A stretch of DNA of 8,795 nucleotides from assembly GCA_001799975.1 (NCBI GenBank), contig MGUQ01000043.1, forward strand, positions 3,458 to 12,252, read 5' to 3'. The position numbers and the translations under genes are program-made. Source of the stretch: Elusimicrobia bacterium RIFCSPLOWO2_01_FULL_54_10 (GTDB lineage Bacteria; Elusimicrobiota; Elusimicrobia; 2-02-FULL-39-32). This document shows positions 7,844 through 8,795 of this stretch, piece by piece. Under the pieces are notes generated by a model, which was not told the DNA's origin, did not search any database, and saw only the letters and a program-made list of their open reading frames with translations. Numbering within the stretch: the stretch's first letter is position 1; every line of letters starts with the position of its first letter.

Positions 7844-7852
7844 ATTATACCA
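7844..7852 (-). promoter_or_regulatory. Extended -10 promoter element of ispG, likely leaderless
   Basis: On the minus strand this reads TGGTATAAT, identical to the element in front of nadK; the shared block is ten bases, ATGGTATAAT. Only six bases (ATAGTC) separate the hexamer from the ATG at 7837, so the expected transcription start is at the A of the start codon or within a base of it. No purine-rich ribosome binding site is present. The region where a -35 would lie (about 7867-7872) is occupied by a GC-rich inverted repeat. Confidence 0.65.
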
Positions 7853-7857
7853 TGCGG

Positions 7858-7878
7858 GGCCATCCCTGGAGGATGGCC
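7858..7878. repeat. GC-rich inverted repeat between xth and ispG
   Basis: GGCCATCC (7858-7865) pairs perfectly with GGATGGCC (7871-7878) around the 5-base loop CTGGA, an 8-base-pair stem. It begins six bases after the xth stop in the direction of xth transcription and ends six bases before the TGG of the ispG -10 element. No T-run follows on either strand, so it is not a textbook intrinsic terminator. It could weaken xth read-through, protect the mRNA 3' end, or be an operator overlapping the ispG -35 position. The structure is certain; the role is open. Confidence 0.6.
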
Positions 7879-7883
7879 GGCCG

Positions 7884-8654
7884 TCAGCTGAATTCAGCGA
7901 CGAGGAAGGTGTGGTCGGAGGGTTTTTCCAGTGCGCGGGGCTTTTTGTCAATCCAGATTTTTTTCAGGCGCAAAACCATGGGTTTGGTTCCCAGAATGTG
8001 ATCGATTCGCCATCCGATATTTTTGCTGAAAGCAGGCGGATAGCGAAAATCCCAGTATGTATAATGACCCGGGCCCTTTTCCTTTTCGCGGAACAAGTCC
8101 ACCCAGGTGTCCTTCATGATGTCGGCGAGGGCGTTGCGCGCGTCAATGTGAAAACAGACATGGTCCTCGTTTTCTTTGGGCCGCGCCAGGTCGATTTCCG
8201 TCGGAGCCACGTTCATGTCCCCCATCCAGAGAGCGGGTTCGCCGGGCTTCATGTTCTTTTGAAAATAGGCCTTCAAGTCTTTATAGAACTGGAGTTTCTT
8301 TTGATACTTGGGCGAATCGATTTCAAACCCCTGAGGAATGTAGGTATTGAAAATCCGGACACCGTTGATTTCAGTTTCAATGAACCTTGCGTCTTCCTCA
8401 AGATCATTCGGATAAATCCGGTTTTGAACTATTTTAAGCGGAACTTTGGAGACGAAAGCCACTCCGTTGTAGCTTTTTTGTCCCCGAAAAATGACGTGCC
8501 AGCCCAAAGACTCAATCGCATCCTTGGGGAATTCGAGGTCCTGCACTTTGGTTTCCTGAATGGCAAGCAGGTCGGGCTTTTCAGACTTGAGCCAGTTGAG
8601 GATGATCCCGAGCCGGGCGCGTATGGAGTTGGCGTTAAATGTGGCTATTTTCAA
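7884..8654 (-). CDS. xth: Exodeoxyribonuclease III (AP endonuclease, ExoIII/APE family)
   Basis: Cuts DNA at abasic sites and degrades one strand of duplex DNA 3' to 5' in base-excision repair; cytosolic, Mg-dependent. The chosen start gives 256 residues, normal for the family. Catalytic residues sit in order: N7 (IATFN), E34 (AIQETK), Y105 (NTYIPQG), D146 and N148 (GDMNVAP), D218 (WRIDHI) and H248 (KPSDHT). The start is TTG at 8654-8652, giving MKIATFNANSIR, exactly where family proteins begin. The frame stays open to an ATG at 8726, but the 24 extra residues do not look like ExoIII and would overlap the upstream gene by 76 bases. With TTG the overlap is four bases (TTGA), matching the ATGA junctions of the other operon. 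The gene is followed by the inverted repeat and then ispG on the same strand. Confidence 0.95.
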   Translation of the reverse strand: MKIATFNANSIRARLGIILNWLKSEKPDLLAIQETKVQDLEFPKDAIESLGWHVIFRGQKSYNGVAFVSKVPLKIVQNRIYPNDLEEDARFIETEINGVRIFNTYIPQGFEIDSPKYQKKLQFYKDLKAYFQKNMKPGEPALWMGDMNVAPTEIDLARPKENEDHVCFHIDARNALADIMKDTWVDLFREKEKGPGHYTYWDFRYPPAFSKNIGWRIDHILGTKPMVLRLKKIWIDKKPRALEKPSDHTFLVAEFS

Positions 8655-8795
8655 TTCGGATCTAACTGGCTGGAAAGTGCGCCGCGGCGGCTGTAGAAAA
8701 CAGCCACGGCAAGTGCGAGAAGGCAAACAACGACGATGGTCGCCCGGATCTCAAAATCAAATCCGGCAATCGCAAAAGGCGCCACCAAAATGCTC
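8651..8795 (-). CDS. C-terminal end of an unidentified membrane protein
   Basis: The last 47 codons of a gene that enters from the right edge; its TGA is at 8653-8651. The translated tail reads SILVAPFAIAGF (1-12), then a short charged turn (DFEIR, 13-17), then a strongly hydrophobic stretch ATIVVVCLLALAVAVFY (18-34). It ends in a positively charged, probably cytoplasmic tail, SRRGALSSQLDPN (35-47). This looks like the final transmembrane helix of a polytopic membrane protein with an inside C-terminus. The tail of a cation exchanger or another small-solute transporter is possible, but nothing here is diagnostic and I do not assign a family. Its stop overlaps the TTG start of xth, so the two are probably co-transcribed and translationally coupled. 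Confidence 0.72.
   Translation of the reverse strand, partial: SILVAPFAIAGFDFEIRATIVVVCLLALAVAVFYSRRGALSSQLDPN

Noticed and set aside
7887..7898. Perfect 12-base palindrome GCTGAATTCAGC at the end of xth
   Set aside because: It encodes the C-terminal residues AEFS of ExoIII, has no loop and no partner copy in the window, and is probably chance.
7838..7951. N-terminal extension of ispG to the ATG at 7951
   Set aside because: It would overlap xth by 68 bases, encodes a Pro/Ser-rich stretch unlike IspG, and starts upstream of the consensus -10 box that sits directly before ATG 7837.
7836..8696. Plus-strand open frame of 286 codons opposite xth
   Set aside because: Antisense to xth, whose catalytic residues are complete. 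The frame has no known motif and is a compositional shadow.
8655..8726. N-terminal extension of xth to the ATG at 8726
   Set aside because: The 24 residues are unlike ExoIII and run through the out-of-frame coding end of the membrane-protein gene. TTG 8654 gives the family N-terminus and a 4-base overlap.
1..8795. Search for defence systems, toxin-antitoxin pairs, transposons, CRISPR repeats, tRNAs or riboswitches
   Set aside because: Every stretch is accounted for by conserved housekeeping genes and two 46-base gaps plus one 10-base gap. I saw nothing that resembles these elements.

Overview
This is ordinary bacterial chromosome, densely packed with conserved housekeeping genes. It holds eight protein genes, two of them cut by the window edges. 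I see no RNA gene, mobile element, CRISPR array or phage gene, and no gene-free stretch longer than 46 bases. The organism is a bacterium that uses the MEP isoprenoid pathway and carries the large, three-domain form of IspG. That form is known from Chlamydiae, Bacteroidetes, some spirochaetes and plastids. A lineage in or near the PVC group, such as Omnitrophota, would fit the large IspG, the moderate GC content and the tight gene packing. This is a low-confidence guess, because no rRNA or other phylogenetic marker is present.

Layout. Positions 1-4244 hold a minus-strand operon read from right to left: nadK (NAD kinase), recN (DNA repair ATPase), a GNAT acetyltransferase and ilvD (dihydroxy-acid dehydratase, running off the left edge). 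All three junctions are the same 4-base ATGA stop/start overlap. A 46-base gap at 4245-4290 separates nadK from the divergent pepA gene (leucyl aminopeptidase, 4291-5757, plus strand, GTG start) and carries overlapping back-to-back promoter motifs. pepA meets the minus-strand ispG gene tail to tail with only 10 bases between them. ispG (5768-7837) follows xth (exonuclease III, 7884-8654) on the same strand, across a second 46-base gap that holds a GC-rich hairpin and a consensus extended -10 element. xth begins with TTG inside the stop codon of a membrane protein whose last 47 codons occupy the right edge.

The genes do not form one pathway. nadK next to recN is a recurring bacterial neighbourhood, also found in Escherichia coli. 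IlvD, the ArgA-like acetyltransferase and PepA all concern amino-acid metabolism. IlvD and IspG are both Fe-S dehydratase or reductase enzymes, and RecN and ExoIII both act in DNA repair.

The window contains no convincing undescribed system. The most informative points are the repeated ATGA/TTGA overlap architecture, consensus -10 boxes placed so close to start codons that leaderless or nearly leaderless mRNAs are likely, overlapping divergent promoters, and a clearly visible internal duplication in IspG.
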